DNA from: JBBIPA01 sp963820495
Lineage (GTDB): Bacteria; Chloroflexota; Dehalococcoidia; GIF9; UBA5629
Reading direction: 5' to 3'
Assembly (NCBI GenBank): GCA_963820495.1
Contig: CAWGAF010000002.1
Coordinates: 1-64,000, forward strand
DNA length: 64,000 nucleotides
The first letter of the stretch is position 1; every line of letters starts with the position of its first letter. Below, piece after piece: positions 54,099 through 62,430 of this stretch. Below the pieces are notes generated by a model. That model made no database searches and was not told the DNA's origin. It was given only the letters and a program-made list of their open reading frames with translations. A program made the translations under genes and the position numbers.

Positions 54099-55316
54099 AT
54101 GATTCGTGGCATTCTCCATATTGACCTCGATGCCTTTTTTGTTTCCGTGGAACAGGCACTGGCCCCGGAACTAAAAGGTAAGCCTGTAATTGTGGGGGGG
54201 CAGCCTGACCGCCGAGGTGTAGTAGCTTCAGCCTCTTACGAAGCACGTGCCTTTGGTGTTCGGTCTGCCATGCCTTTGTATAAAGCCTATCAACTCTGCC
54301 CTCAGGCTATTTTCCTTCAGGGCAATTTCTCAAGGTATAGGGAAGTATCCGACAGGTTTATGGCAATTCTGGCTGACTTTTCCCCCTGTCTGGAGCCAGG
54401 AGGGCTGGAGGAAGCTTATCTTGATATTACCGGTTGTGATATTTACGGTTCTCCACAACAGATTGCCCTGGCTTTAAAGGAACGTGTCAAAAAGGAGCTT
54501 GATCTTACCGCCTCGGTGGGCATTGCCAATTGCAAAGTGGTGGCTAAAATCGCCTCTGACCTGGGCAAGCCAGATGGGTTAGTTGAGGTAGCTGTTGGGA
54601 AGGAAAGGGGATTCCTGGCGCCCCTACCTATTGGCAAGCTACCTGGTGTTGGTCCCAGGACGGAGCAAACATTGAAGGAGGTAGGAATAGCTACTATTGG
54701 TCGGCTAGCAGCTTTATCCCCAGAGTCTGCTAAAAGACTCCTGGGTTCTTCGGGGATGGCACTCTACCGTCATGCTAACGGCAGAGATAATCGAAAAGTG
54801 GAGCCGCTTGGCGAAGCCAAGTCTATCAGCCGGGAGACTACTTTTGCTCAGGATACCTTAGATCGTCGTGTTCTCCAGGCAATCCTGCGTTATTTATGTG
54901 AGCGTGTTGGCTCCGAGTTGCGCCAGCAGAGTAAGCAGGCCAAAAGCGTGGCATTAAAGCTGAGATACGCCGATTTCAATACTATTAATCGTAGCCACAG
55001 CTCAGCAGAAGCCATTGACTCTGACGATGTTATCTTTACTACGGCTACCAGATTGCTGGACAGGGTTTTGGCTGGGAAGCAAAAACCAGTGAGGCTGCTT
55101 GGCGTTGAGGTGTCAAACTTGGTCAGCGATGTCAGGCAGCTCCATCTGTTTGACTACAGCACACAACGTCAGGAACGCCTGGATAAAGCCATTGACCATA
55201 TCCGCAAGAAATATGGCTTTGACTCCATCCAGACTGGACGTACTCTGGCGCTGAAGGAAATTTTCGAATCCGATAATAGAGGCTATTTGTTGAACACCCC
55301 TTCGCTTTCACGCTGA
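54099..55316 (+). CDS. dinB: DNA polymerase IV
   Basis: A 405-residue Y-family translesion polymerase. Catalytic motifs are HIDLDAFFVSVEQ (5-17) with the first metal-binding Asp, YEARAFGVRSAMP, EAYLDITG (catalytic Asp/Glu) and SVGIANCKVVAKIASDLGKP. A little-finger domain fills about 240-350. The usual C-terminal beta-clamp motif is represented by LHLF (about 349-352). No LexA site is visible upstream. Confidence 0.95.
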   Translation: MIRGILHIDLDAFFVSVEQALAPELKGKPVIVGGQPDRRGVVASASYEARAFGVRSAMPLYKAYQLCPQAIFLQGNFSRYREVSDRFMAILADFSPCLEPGGLEEAYLDITGCDIYGSPQQIALALKERVKKELDLTASVGIANCKVVAKIASDLGKPDGLVEVAVGKERGFLAPLPIGKLPGVGPRTEQTLKEVGIATIGRLAALSPESAKRLLGSSGMALYRHANGRDNRKVEPLGEAKSISRETTFAQDTLDRRVLQAILRYLCERVGSELRQQSKQAKSVALKLRYADFNTINRSHSSAEAIDSDDVIFTTATRLLDRVLAGKQKPVRLLGVEVSNLVSDVRQLHLFDYSTQRQERLDKAIDHIRKKYGFDSIQTGRTLALKEIFESDNRGYLLNTPSLSR

Positions 55317-55373
55317 GAGGAGACTATCTCAGGGTTGTGCTACAAAAAATTGACTTAAACCGATGGGTGCCTG

Positions 55374-55691
55374 TTATACGCAACCTGTTGGTTTGGGCAC
55401 TCCTGCCCATTTGCAAGCGGAGTTTGCCGGCCCTTGCGGAAAAAGCTCATAGAGTCGACTCAGTTTGAAGCCCGTTACCTTGATAAGTCTTCTTATCATC
55501 GGGCAAATACCGTTTTCGAGGTAATAACTTCTCAGGTAATTGATTGCAGTCCAATGTTCTTCTGTTAATTCGGTTACACCTTCTAATGCAGCATATGATC
55601 TGGCCACATCTTCATTCCATTTTTCAGTTTCCTGCATAAAACCATGCTCATCAACTTCATACATATTGCCGGCTAATTTTGCTTGTGCCAT
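55374..55691 (-). CDS. dsrC: DsrC sulfur-carrier protein
   Basis: A 105-residue DsrC/TusE-family protein. Both redox cysteines of true DsrC are present in the C-terminal arm: C93 in CKWAGVPKP and the penultimate C104 in TGCV. TusE proteins keep only the last one. In sulfate/sulfite reducers DsrC carries a trisulfide from the sulfite reductase to the DsrMK membrane complex; relatives of DsrK and DsrM are encoded directly upstream in the same direction. GAGGAGG precedes the ATG. Confidence 0.92.
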   Translation of the reverse strand: MAQAKLAGNMYEVDEHGFMQETEKWNEDVARSYAALEGVTELTEEHWTAINYLRSYYLENGICPMIRRLIKVTGFKLSRLYELFPQGPANSACKWAGVPKPTGCV

Positions 55692-55811
55692 AACAATCAG
55701 CCTCCTCTGGGGCAGTTATTATTTTTCAGGCCACCATTCTGCAGTTCTCAAGCGCTAAAATTCAAGAACATAGTATACCATAGCATTAGTACATTCTGTT
55801 TAATACCCTTC

Positions 55812-57413
55812 TCAGGCAATGAAAGGCTTCTCAATATCAACCATGGCATTAACAATTAATTCGGCAAGACCGCCGCAAATAATGCCCGATTTTTCCCGCG
55901 CTCCGTAGTACTCTAATATATCACGGAATTGCAGCTTGCAGTTTAAACACGGTGCACATATGTATTTCTTTATCTCTGGGCTGGGCTGGTCGCTGAAGGC
56001 ATCAAGAACCTGTTTGAATTTCATCCTGCCAGCAACGTTCACCTTCCAGTCGGTGAAGTTGACATCGGACATCACGCTCAAGCCGCCACCGCCACCACAG
56101 CAGTAGTTGTCCACTCCGTGAGGCGTCATCTCACGGAACTGGGGGCAGAGATAGCGAAGAATTCTTCGCTGGGGCTCAACTATACCAAGGTTTCTGACTA
56201 TGTTGCAGGGGTCGTGAAGTGTCACTGGGAAATCGTTCTTGGACGGGTCGAACTTAATCTTACCGCTGAAAACGATATTTTCCAGGAAAGTCATGGCACT
56301 CTCCCGTGGTATATTCAGGTCTCCAGTAAGCACCCTGTCGGCGACTGTCATAAAGGCCTTATGCTGATGCCCGCACTCTCCCATGACTATCTTCTTTACC
56401 TTGAGCTTTTGGGCAATCTGGGCGTGCCTGATAGCGACCTTGGCCAGTTGGATATCGTCATAGAAGACACCATAGTTGACGCCATCGTATCCCGGTATTT
56501 CCGATGAGAGGGTCCAGCTGGTTCCAGCGGCATTGCATAAGATGGTAAAGGCGATCGGGCTCTCTGGAAAGGAGACAATGTCACCAGCGCTGTGAATTAA
56601 CAGAATATCAGCACCTTCCTTGTCCCACGGTGTCGAGACTTCAATACCGGTGGCCTCGGTAAAATCTTCATCCAAAAACTTCAAGTTGTCCCTGGCAACA
56701 TGTGGTTTCATCCCGGTAGGTGAGCCGACCTCAAGCTGTAGCACAGTACCCTTCTCGTGGAGCGCTTTCGGAGCCCAGCCCAGTTCCTGGCTGAAGAGTT
56801 TGCGTAATTCACGGGTAATAAGAGCGTTATCAACGCCCATGGGACAGGATTGAGCACATCGCCGGCAGAGATTACAGCGATAGCTCAATTCGTACAACCT
56901 ACTTATAGTGGCCCAGTTGAGCTCAATATCTCCCTTATTGAGCTTGGCACGCAGCTTACCACCGGGCTTGGCATATTTATTAACCAGGCGCCTGAAGATT
57001 TCAGAGCGATAGGTTGGACGATAGAGGTCATTCTTACCGCTGGCAAGGTAAACAGGACAGGAATCATTGCATGTCTGGCACCGGGCGCAATAATCAAGGG
57101 AGAGCAACAGGGGCTGCAGAAATGTCCAGTTGTTCTCCGGGCTCAGGAGCTTTTTTAACCCTGAAACAAACTGCTCGACATGCCTCTTTTCCTCCTCTTT
57201 ACTCTTTGGCTTGGGCAGAGCTAGGGCAACGACGCCATCGAGATTGCATACCAGCCTTTCTCTCTGGTCTTCGGTAAGTCGCTTAAACCCGGGCAGTTCC
57301 TCTAACTTATCGTAGGGTGGTGGTAATGGCATCAGCTCATTAAGATTAATGTCAGTGAGTTGAGCATCTCCATCTTTCCAGAAGTCAGTTAATTTAATAT
57401 TCTTTTTCATCAC
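55812..57413 (-). CDS. DsrK/HdrD-like iron-sulfur protein
   Basis: A 533-residue cytoplasmic iron-sulfur subunit. Two 4Fe-4S motifs have ligands C109, C112, C115, C119 and C180, C183, C186, C190. Two CCG domains have C438-C439 and a C486-x2-C489 region (CAPCLNC), which in DsrK/HdrD bind a noncubane 4Fe-4S cluster that reduces disulfides. The start is GTG 57413 or ATG 57410. It overlaps the DsrM-like gene by 20 bases, so the two form one membrane complex. The DsrC trisulfide is the likely substrate. Confidence 0.88.
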   Translation of the reverse strand: MMKKNIKLTDFWKDGDAQLTDINLNELMPLPPPYDKLEELPGFKRLTEDQRERLVCNLDGVVALALPKPKSKEEEKRHVEQFVSGLKKLLSPENNWTFLQPLLLSLDYCARCQTCNDSCPVYLASGKNDLYRPTYRSEIFRRLVNKYAKPGGKLRAKLNKGDIELNWATISRLYELSYRCNLCRRCAQSCPMGVDNALITRELRKLFSQELGWAPKALHEKGTVLQLEVGSPTGMKPHVARDNLKFLDEDFTEATGIEVSTPWDKEGADILLIHSAGDIVSFPESPIAFTILCNAAGTSWTLSSEIPGYDGVNYGVFYDDIQLAKVAIRHAQIAQKLKVKKIVMGECGHQHKAFMTVADRVLTGDLNIPRESAMTFLENIVFSGKIKFDPSKNDFPVTLHDPCNIVRNLGIVEPQRRILRYLCPQFREMTPHGVDNYCCGGGGGLSVMSDVNFTDWKVNVAGRMKFKQVLDAFSDQPSPEIKKYICAPCLNCKLQFRDILEYYGAREKSGIICGGLAELIVNAMVDIEKPFIA

Positions 57414-58314
57414 TTGTTTCTTCTGTGGTAATATCTATCCAGTTTTTCTTGCCATCGGCCTTTACATGGGCAGCTGACCAGCTAACTGGCTGAGATAGAA
57501 GTCCACGCAGCTCTTTTTCCATCTTCTCATCCTGTGGTTCATCATTCCATCGTATTTCATGATAGGTAAAGTACTTGGCAATAAAGTGAATCATGTCTGT
57601 CAGGGGGAGATAAAGAATGAACAATAGCGATATAACTATGTGCAGTGATAGGGGAAAGGCAACGGCTATGCCAGCATCGAGGGTAATGAGCCTTTTGATA
57701 AAAAAACTTATTTCAGATGCGAAATTCCCCGAATAGAACCAGGCACAACTGCCGCTGATAAAGGCTGCGCCCAGGAAAATGAGATTAAAATACGTTGCGA
57801 CGGTATTAAATTGCCTGAGGTTGGAATCAAGCACACGTTTAAGGATTAAACCGATAGTCCCCACGCTGCCGAGCAAGTAGCCCACCAGTGCCAAAATGGA
57901 GGCAATCGTCAGAGTAACATTCAGGATGTACAATGGTACTTCCGTAATGATAAGTACTGCGTTTATAATGCTTAAAAGAAGCATCAGTACAATCAGGTAG
58001 ATACCTATGTGAAATGCAAATGATAAAGGCCATAGCGCTCTGTTATGCTTCCAAATACTCCTCAGTAGAAAGATCTCCTTTGCCATATACCTCATCGGAG
58101 TGATGCGTGACCTGGGACGTGGCTTATTCCACCATTCATACTCCTCGAGATAAGACCCCCCATATCGACCCTTACCCTTTTCATGTGGTATCGGTGCCAG
58201 TTCCCATCTCAAATGGATGGGTAATCTAATTATGGCTAATGTGCGATATATGATCACAATCAGAAAAATAACTATCGCACCAAAGGCGAAGATGTGCCAA
58301 ATAATGCCAGACAC
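57394..58314 (-). CDS. DsrM/NarI-like membrane cytochrome b subunit
   Basis: A 306-residue integral membrane protein with about six helices. Its family (NarI/DsrM/HdrE) binds heme b with histidines in the helices and passes quinol electrons to the attached iron-sulfur subunit. The GTG start at 58314 has GAGGAGG four to five bases upstream. Basic loop residues RPRSRIT lie near residue 52-58. The pair resembles the two-subunit DsrMK complex found in Gram-positive and archaeal sulfate reducers, without DsrJOP. Confidence 0.85.
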   Translation of the reverse strand: MSGIIWHIFAFGAIVIFLIVIIYRTLAIIRLPIHLRWELAPIPHEKGKGRYGGSYLEEYEWWNKPRPRSRITPMRYMAKEIFLLRSIWKHNRALWPLSFAFHIGIYLIVLMLLLSIINAVLIITEVPLYILNVTLTIASILALVGYLLGSVGTIGLILKRVLDSNLRQFNTVATYFNLIFLGAAFISGSCAWFYSGNFASEISFFIKRLITLDAGIAVAFPLSLHIVISLLFILYLPLTDMIHFIAKYFTYHEIRWNDEPQDEKMEKELRGLLSQPVSWSAAHVKADGKKNWIDITTEETSDEKEY

Positions 58315-58349
58315 GTAACCTCCTCAAGACACTGTAATAATACGAGACT

Positions 58350-58464
58350 GCTGAAAAAGAGGTGCAGTCCACCTCAGGCGGATGCCGAGGGTCTGGGGGT
58401 GCCCCCCAGATTCCTTTATCCCCCAAGACTGGGGATAAAGGGGGTTGAATATGACTTTTTCAGC
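58350..58464. mobile_element. MITE-like nested palindrome
   Basis: A 115-bp element bounded by perfect 10-bp terminal inverted repeats, GCTGAAAAAG (58350-58359) and CTTTTTCAGC (58455-58464). Inside are two perfect hairpins: TCTGGGGG/CCCCCAGA (58392-58410) and CTTTATCCCC/GGGGATAAAG (58414-58440). There is no coding capacity. The right end supplies the TGA stop of the neighbouring gene (58460-58462). Confidence 0.7.
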
Positions 58465-59089
58465 TCATGCTGTCGATAATAAACTCGGCGGCAATCCTGA
58501 CACCCATCCCCGGAGGCAAGCCACATTTTTCAAAACCTTTCTGGTTGGTGAAGGAAACCATTGCCGCTTCGCTTTCGCCGGGATTTAGCCTGTGTCCAAG
58601 TATCACCGTTTCGATGATGTCAGCGCAATACATATGACCTATTTTGCCTTCGAAAAGGGCCATAAATTTCTGGGAGATCATTATAGTATTATTCATCGCT
58701 TCATAATCTAGTCGGTTATCACCGCCAAAATAGAGCCCAAAGGTGATCAGGCTGCCAGTTATACCCCCGCATATCTCACCGGTACCCCCGATACCGGGAA
58801 ATGGAGTCAAGGCCTTAATGATCTCCATGTTGCCCAGGCCGAATTCTTCCATCAGGGCAAGTGCTGTGCCCTGGGCACAGTTCTTGGTAATAAAATTATA
58901 TTCCTCAGCCCGCAGTTGAACACGATCGAGGATCTGCTCCTTGTTGGCCAATATCTCTTTCGGGTTAAGTTTCTTTTTGGGGATCCCCTCCGTAGACAGT
59001 TTTCTAATTCTAGCCTCAAGGGCGGGCACATCCCACACTCTTTCTGCCAGTTCATCTACCTTTTTCTTTAGTGCTGTATAGTCTGCCAT
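58460..59089 (-). CDS. C_GCAxxG_C_C family redox-active protein
   Basis: A 209-residue helical protein of the C_GCAxxG_C_C family, with conserved cysteines at C71 (NCAQGTALAL), C107 (GEICGGITG), C155 (MYCADI) and C189 (KCGLPPG). Members are probable redox or metal-binding proteins common in anaerobes, often beside Hdr/Dsr-type genes. GAGGAGG lies before the ATG. The stop codon is within the inverted repeat of the MITE-like element, so the last residues may differ from the ancestral protein. Confidence 0.85.
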   Translation of the reverse strand: MADYTALKKKVDELAERVWDVPALEARIRKLSTEGIPKKKLNPKEILANKEQILDRVQLRAEEYNFITKNCAQGTALALMEEFGLGNMEIIKALTPFPGIGGTGEICGGITGSLITFGLYFGGDNRLDYEAMNNTIMISQKFMALFEGKIGHMYCADIIETVILGHRLNPGESEAAMVSFTNQKGFEKCGLPPGMGVRIAAEFIIDSMS

Positions 59090-59151
59090 ATGTTAATTAC
59101 CTCCTCGATAATATTAGCTCCAGGCGCTTTGGTGGCAAATTCTTTTCGAGA

Positions 59152-59421
59152 TTATTTCTTCCACCGCTTGAGCATTGGAATAAAAGTTTTAGTTTGTTCA
59201 ATCTGTGCTTCGGGAATGTTCATTTGTTTCATTATGCTGGCGCATTTTTCAATCATCTGCTCCATAGTAATATTTGGCGTGGTAAACTGGCCGTTTTGAT
59301 AGCAATAACGGCAATAATCTTGATTTTGGCTGCCGTTGGCGTTGGTGCCGAAATCTTCAGGCTTTTGCATCGGCATGGCACAACTTTGGCAAAATGGCCC
59401 TTGTGGCTGTATTGTATTCAT
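59152..59421 (-). CDS. Putative zinc-ribbon protein (PF12674 type)
   Basis: An 89-residue protein. The zinc ribbon ligands C11, C14, C37 and C40 occur in FCQSCAMPM and DYCRYCY, followed by a helical C-terminal part. This is the putative zinc-ribbon family found in many anaerobes. GGAG precedes the ATG. It heads the run into the C_GCAxxG, DsrM, DsrK and DsrC genes. Function unknown. Confidence 0.82.
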   Translation of the reverse strand: MNTIQPQGPFCQSCAMPMQKPEDFGTNANGSQNQDYCRYCYQNGQFTTPNITMEQMIEKCASIMKQMNIPEAQIEQTKTFIPMLKRWKK

Positions 59422-59461
59422 AGTTTTTAATCTCCATTAATAATTAAATTTATCGACCTTT

Positions 59462-59506
59462 TTATTTTAGCAGCTCCTCAATTGAAACGCCCAGAGCTTT
59501 GGCGAT
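59462..59506 (-). pseudogene. Xre-type HTH C-terminal remnant
   Basis: On the minus strand a frame reads IAKALGVSIEELLK and stops, the usual end of a Cro/CI helix-turn-helix domain. Upstream codons give LENW, then two stops, then QK, so it is broken. It lies against the 3' end of tRNA-Ser, a common integration site. Confidence 0.5.
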
Positions 59507-59531
59507 TTTTTGCTATCACCAGTTTTCCAAT

Positions 59532-59619
59532 TGGCGGAGGGGGTGGGATTCGAACCCACGTTCGCTGTTGCGAAAACGGTTTTCAAGACCGTCACCATCG
59601 TCCACTCGGTCACCCCTCC
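59532..59619 (-). tRNA. tRNA-Ser (UGA)
   Basis: An 88-nt class II tRNA with GGAGGGG/CCCCTCC acceptor stem, anticodon loop CTTGAAA (anticodon UGA at 59583-59585) and ACGGT/ACCGT stem. A long variable arm TTCGC-AACA-GCGAA, the T arm GTGGG-TTCGAAT-CCCAC, discriminator G and an encoded CCA (59532-59534) complete it. Confidence 0.97.
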
Positions 59620-59949
59620 ATAGCGTCACACCAGTATAAAAAATTAGACTCTTTTTGACAACTTTGTCCCATTGTCAAGCCAGCGTCCGCATCTAGTCGT
59701 CAGGATTGACAGCGGTCTGGGAGACTGAGGCTTTAATTAGAAGATGTCTCTAGAAGGGATACAGCTAAAAAGTCAGTAAATAGATATATGCTTCTTAACC
59801 TCAGATATAGCCCCTCATGATCGCATATTCTTCTGATATTATGTATAACTAAAATATGTAATTTATATTCAAAACCATAGTGCATTGTAGTATACTTGGA
59901 TATGGAAGTTATTTACTGTTCAATCACTGGCTAAGAGGACAACTCAGAA
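59620..59949. other. Spacer upstream of the vWA operon
   Basis: Apart from the promoter at 59868-59896 I see no gene or repeat in this AT-rich stretch. It separates tRNA-Ser from the right-end operon. Confidence 0.4.
59868..59896 (+). promoter_or_regulatory. Promoter of the vWA-J-kinase-ARH operon
   Basis: TTCAAA (59868-59873), a 17-base spacer and TATACT (59891-59896). It lies about 55 bases upstream of the vWA start. The -10 matches five of six consensus bases and the -35 four of six. Confidence 0.5.
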
Positions 59950-59952
59950 TTG

Positions 59953-60621
59953 ATGAGAAACCTTGAAAATCGGAAAGATATACAAAAAGTCAGTGGACAC
60001 AAAGATACACACGTCTCTATTTCTCAAAAAGGCATTGAAATAAGGCGTGAGGGAAAGCCAGTCAGCAGTTCAGCTTTAACAAGATATGTATATCTGCTTG
60101 TGGATTGCTCGGCTAGTATGGAAGGCGATAAACTCAAGCATGCCAAGAAAGGAGCTTTGAAATTTGCCAAGGATGCTTTGTGCAAGGGCTATTTCACAGG
60201 TCTAATCAAATTTGATTCATCCGCCAGACTTGTTTGCGAACCATTTAAAGACGTCACAAACTTAGAGAAAAAGCTCATCGAACTGAAGATAGGTGATACT
60301 ACTCACATGGCCAAAGCTATCAACCTCGCTCACGAGCTACTTAGGGAAATGCAAGGAACTCGGGTAATAGTTGTTGTCACCGATGGTATGCCTAATGGTT
60401 CAGGTGATCCTCTAGCTAGTCTAAGCGCAGGTCAAAACGCAAAGAGGAATGGAATAAATATTATCGCCATAGGTACGGATGATGCCGATCAGGAATTTCT
60501 GAAGCGATTAGCATCACGTGCCGAATTAGGGATAAAAGTTCCAAGTAAGCAACTCGAAAAAACCATCACCAACTCAGTAAAGATGCTACCTTCCGGGAAT
60601 AAGAAGATAATAAAACCTTAG
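59953..60621 (+). CDS. vWA domain protein
   Basis: A 222-residue cytoplasmic von Willebrand A domain from ATG 59953; a TTG at 59950 is a possible start, and GAGGA lies 11-14 bases upstream. The metal site is intact: DCSAS (D51, S53, S55), the Thr in GDTTHM and the Asp in VVTDGMPNG. There is no signal peptide or membrane helix. vWA proteins of this TerY-like form act as adaptor or scaffold partners in multi-gene bacterial stress systems. The J-like gene follows within 20 bases, so it is the first gene of the right-end operon. Confidence 0.88.
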   Translation: MRNLENRKDIQKVSGHKDTHVSISQKGIEIRREGKPVSSSALTRYVYLLVDCSASMEGDKLKHAKKGALKFAKDALCKGYFTGLIKFDSSARLVCEPFKDVTNLEKKLIELKIGDTTHMAKAINLAHELLREMQGTRVIVVVTDGMPNGSGDPLASLSAGQNAKRNGINIIAIGTDDADQEFLKRLASRAELGIKVPSKQLEKTITNSVKMLPSGNKKIIKP

Positions 60622-60640
60622 TGTGGTGACAGAAGGTATT

Positions 60641-61432
60641 ATGGATAATGTTGAAAATTATTATGAAATATTAGGAGTTAATCCTGATGCCACTTTTGAT
60701 AAGATCAAAAAAGCTTGGCTTGATAAAAGTTGGATTTTTGCCGAAGATCGTATGGAAGGTGCCCCCGAATCGGCTAAGAAAAAAGCAGTGGAAGAACATA
60801 AGAAAATAAATAGGGCCTTCGAAACACTCCGTGATAACAGGGTAGAGTATGATAAAAAGCTTAAAGAATGGACTGAAGCTAATAGAAATACCCCAAGAAA
60901 TGCGAATAGTGCAACTTATACTAAACCAAAGCCGATTTTAGAGCCGACATATATAAAATTCAAAAATGTGAAGGCTGGAGAAGTAAAGGAGGCTTCATTT
61001 TTGATCTTCAATGCAGGTGGGCATTATTCTAGGGTACGTATTAATAGTTCTGAGTCTTGGTTGATAATAACAGATTACCAATCGCTAACGCCGACGGATG
61101 AATTGCCACTTAGGGTAAACATCCAAGCATTGGCCACGAATTGGAATACGACTTATTCTGGATCTATTAAAATTGAGCTAGATGAAGTCAAGGCAATCCT
61201 GCCAGTAGAACTCAAAACCAGAATGAAACTTCAAATAAAAGACCACAAATGGCATGACATGGACTATGATAATATCAGAGATTGGGTAAAGACATCCCAG
61301 AATAAAGCCAAGCTTGATGCAGGTGAAGAGCTTCCAGGTAAAATCTTCCGTTACAGATTAAATCGGAGTACGGGTAAATATCAGGTTCGACTAAGATATA
61401 GTCACAGTACTGGTGTATATGAGACCCCTTGA
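60641..61432 (+). CDS. J-like protein without HPD, with Ig-like middle and shared C-terminal module
   Basis: A 263-residue protein from ATG 60641 (AGAAGG just upstream); a GTG at 60623 would add six residues. Residues 1-75 resemble a J domain (YYEILGVNPDATFDKIKKAW, then INRAFETLRD and EYDKKL), but where HPD should be the sequence is AED. It should not stimulate Hsp70 in the usual way. Residues about 95-200 look like a beta-sandwich. The end, about 205-263, has WHDMDYDNIRDWVK and FRYRLN-x2-TGKYQVRL, a module shared with the kinase-like protein downstream. Confidence 0.75.
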   Translation: MDNVENYYEILGVNPDATFDKIKKAWLDKSWIFAEDRMEGAPESAKKKAVEEHKKINRAFETLRDNRVEYDKKLKEWTEANRNTPRNANSATYTKPKPILEPTYIKFKNVKAGEVKEASFLIFNAGGHYSRVRINSSESWLIITDYQSLTPTDELPLRVNIQALATNWNTTYSGSIKIELDEVKAILPVELKTRMKLQIKDHKWHDMDYDNIRDWVKTSQNKAKLDAGEELPGKIFRYRLNRSTGKYQVRLRYSHSTGVYETP

Positions 61433-61529
61433 ACTAACTAGCAGAACTTTGCGCTCTTAAAGTGCAGAGTAATATTGAAAACTACTAGTGACGTTGGTAA
61501 ATTCTTAATGTATTTTTACTTAAGATGAA

Positions 61530-62408
61530 ATGAAACTTTTAACGAACAATCAGGCTAAATCCCCCTTTGTAATAGGCATCTGTGGTAGAAGCTGCTCTGG
61601 AAAGGGGGTCTTGTGTGACAAGATAGCCAGTGTCAATAAGAACGTGTTATTGCTTAAAATGGACATATTTTTCAGGAGGGGTACATCTTGCCATTATAAA
61701 GGCCATGATTGTATTGAACACACCGATTGTATTCGTTTTGACCATTTAATAGAAATAGTCAGGGCACTTAAGAAAGGTCAGAGTTGCACTATACATAGCG
61801 AAACGCCATGGTTGAGTCAGGGTGATATGGAAATATCTTCAGAAGACTTAAAGCTGAAGGATTTAATAATTGTGGAAGGATTTCTCTTATTTACCAATAA
61901 GCGATTGGTAGAATTATTCGACCATAGGATTTTTATGGATATTTCAGACCTTAACATTATGTACAGGAGATTGCTAAGAGAAAACAGTCTGGACAGGATT
62001 CATTACATTTATGATGTCATAATACCTGTGTCGAAGGAGTATGAACAAGAGCAAAAAAGAAATGCCAAAGTGATATTCGATGGAAACCAATCGAAGAAGG
62101 AAGTATTGCAGGATGTAGCAACACACCTTAATAATAAATTAGCTGATAGGAAACCTCAAATAACAACGAAGCTTTCGCTGAAACAACAACCTTGGACCGT
62201 TTACCCCGGTGATTTAGTATCGGACGGCGAGTGGCATCCAATAGACTATGATAATCTTAAAGATTGGGTTAAGCTAAAAAGGGATGATATGTATGACGGC
62301 GAAGAGCGTAAAGGCGATCACTTTAGATATATATATAACAATCATACCGGCGATTATGAGATTCGTCTGAGCTCCAAATATAATATGTTGCACTATAATC
62401 CTCCATAG
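61530..62408 (+). CDS. Nicotinamide-riboside/uridine-kinase-like protein with shared C-terminal module
   Basis: A 292-residue protein. Residues 15-205 are a nucleoside-kinase P-loop domain. The loop is GRSCSGKG, with Gly where Ser/Thr normally binds magnesium. A KMDIFF segment stands at the substrate-binding Asp position. IIVEGFLLFTNKRL and FDGNQSKKEV recall nicotinamide riboside kinases (EGFLLFNYKPL and DGTKSEEDL) more than uridine kinases. Residues about 225-285 have WHPIDYDNLKDWVK and FRYIYN-x2-TGDYEIRL, the module shared with the J-like protein. Activity and substrate are inference. Confidence 0.7.
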   Translation: MKLLTNNQAKSPFVIGICGRSCSGKGVLCDKIASVNKNVLLLKMDIFFRRGTSCHYKGHDCIEHTDCIRFDHLIEIVRALKKGQSCTIHSETPWLSQGDMEISSEDLKLKDLIIVEGFLLFTNKRLVELFDHRIFMDISDLNIMYRRLLRENSLDRIHYIYDVIIPVSKEYEQEQKRNAKVIFDGNQSKKEVLQDVATHLNNKLADRKPQITTKLSLKQQPWTVYPGDLVSDGEWHPIDYDNLKDWVKLKRDDMYDGEERKGDHFRYIYNNHTGDYEIRLSSKYNMLHYNPP

Positions 62409-62430
62409 AACGATTCTTACTGTTATAGAA

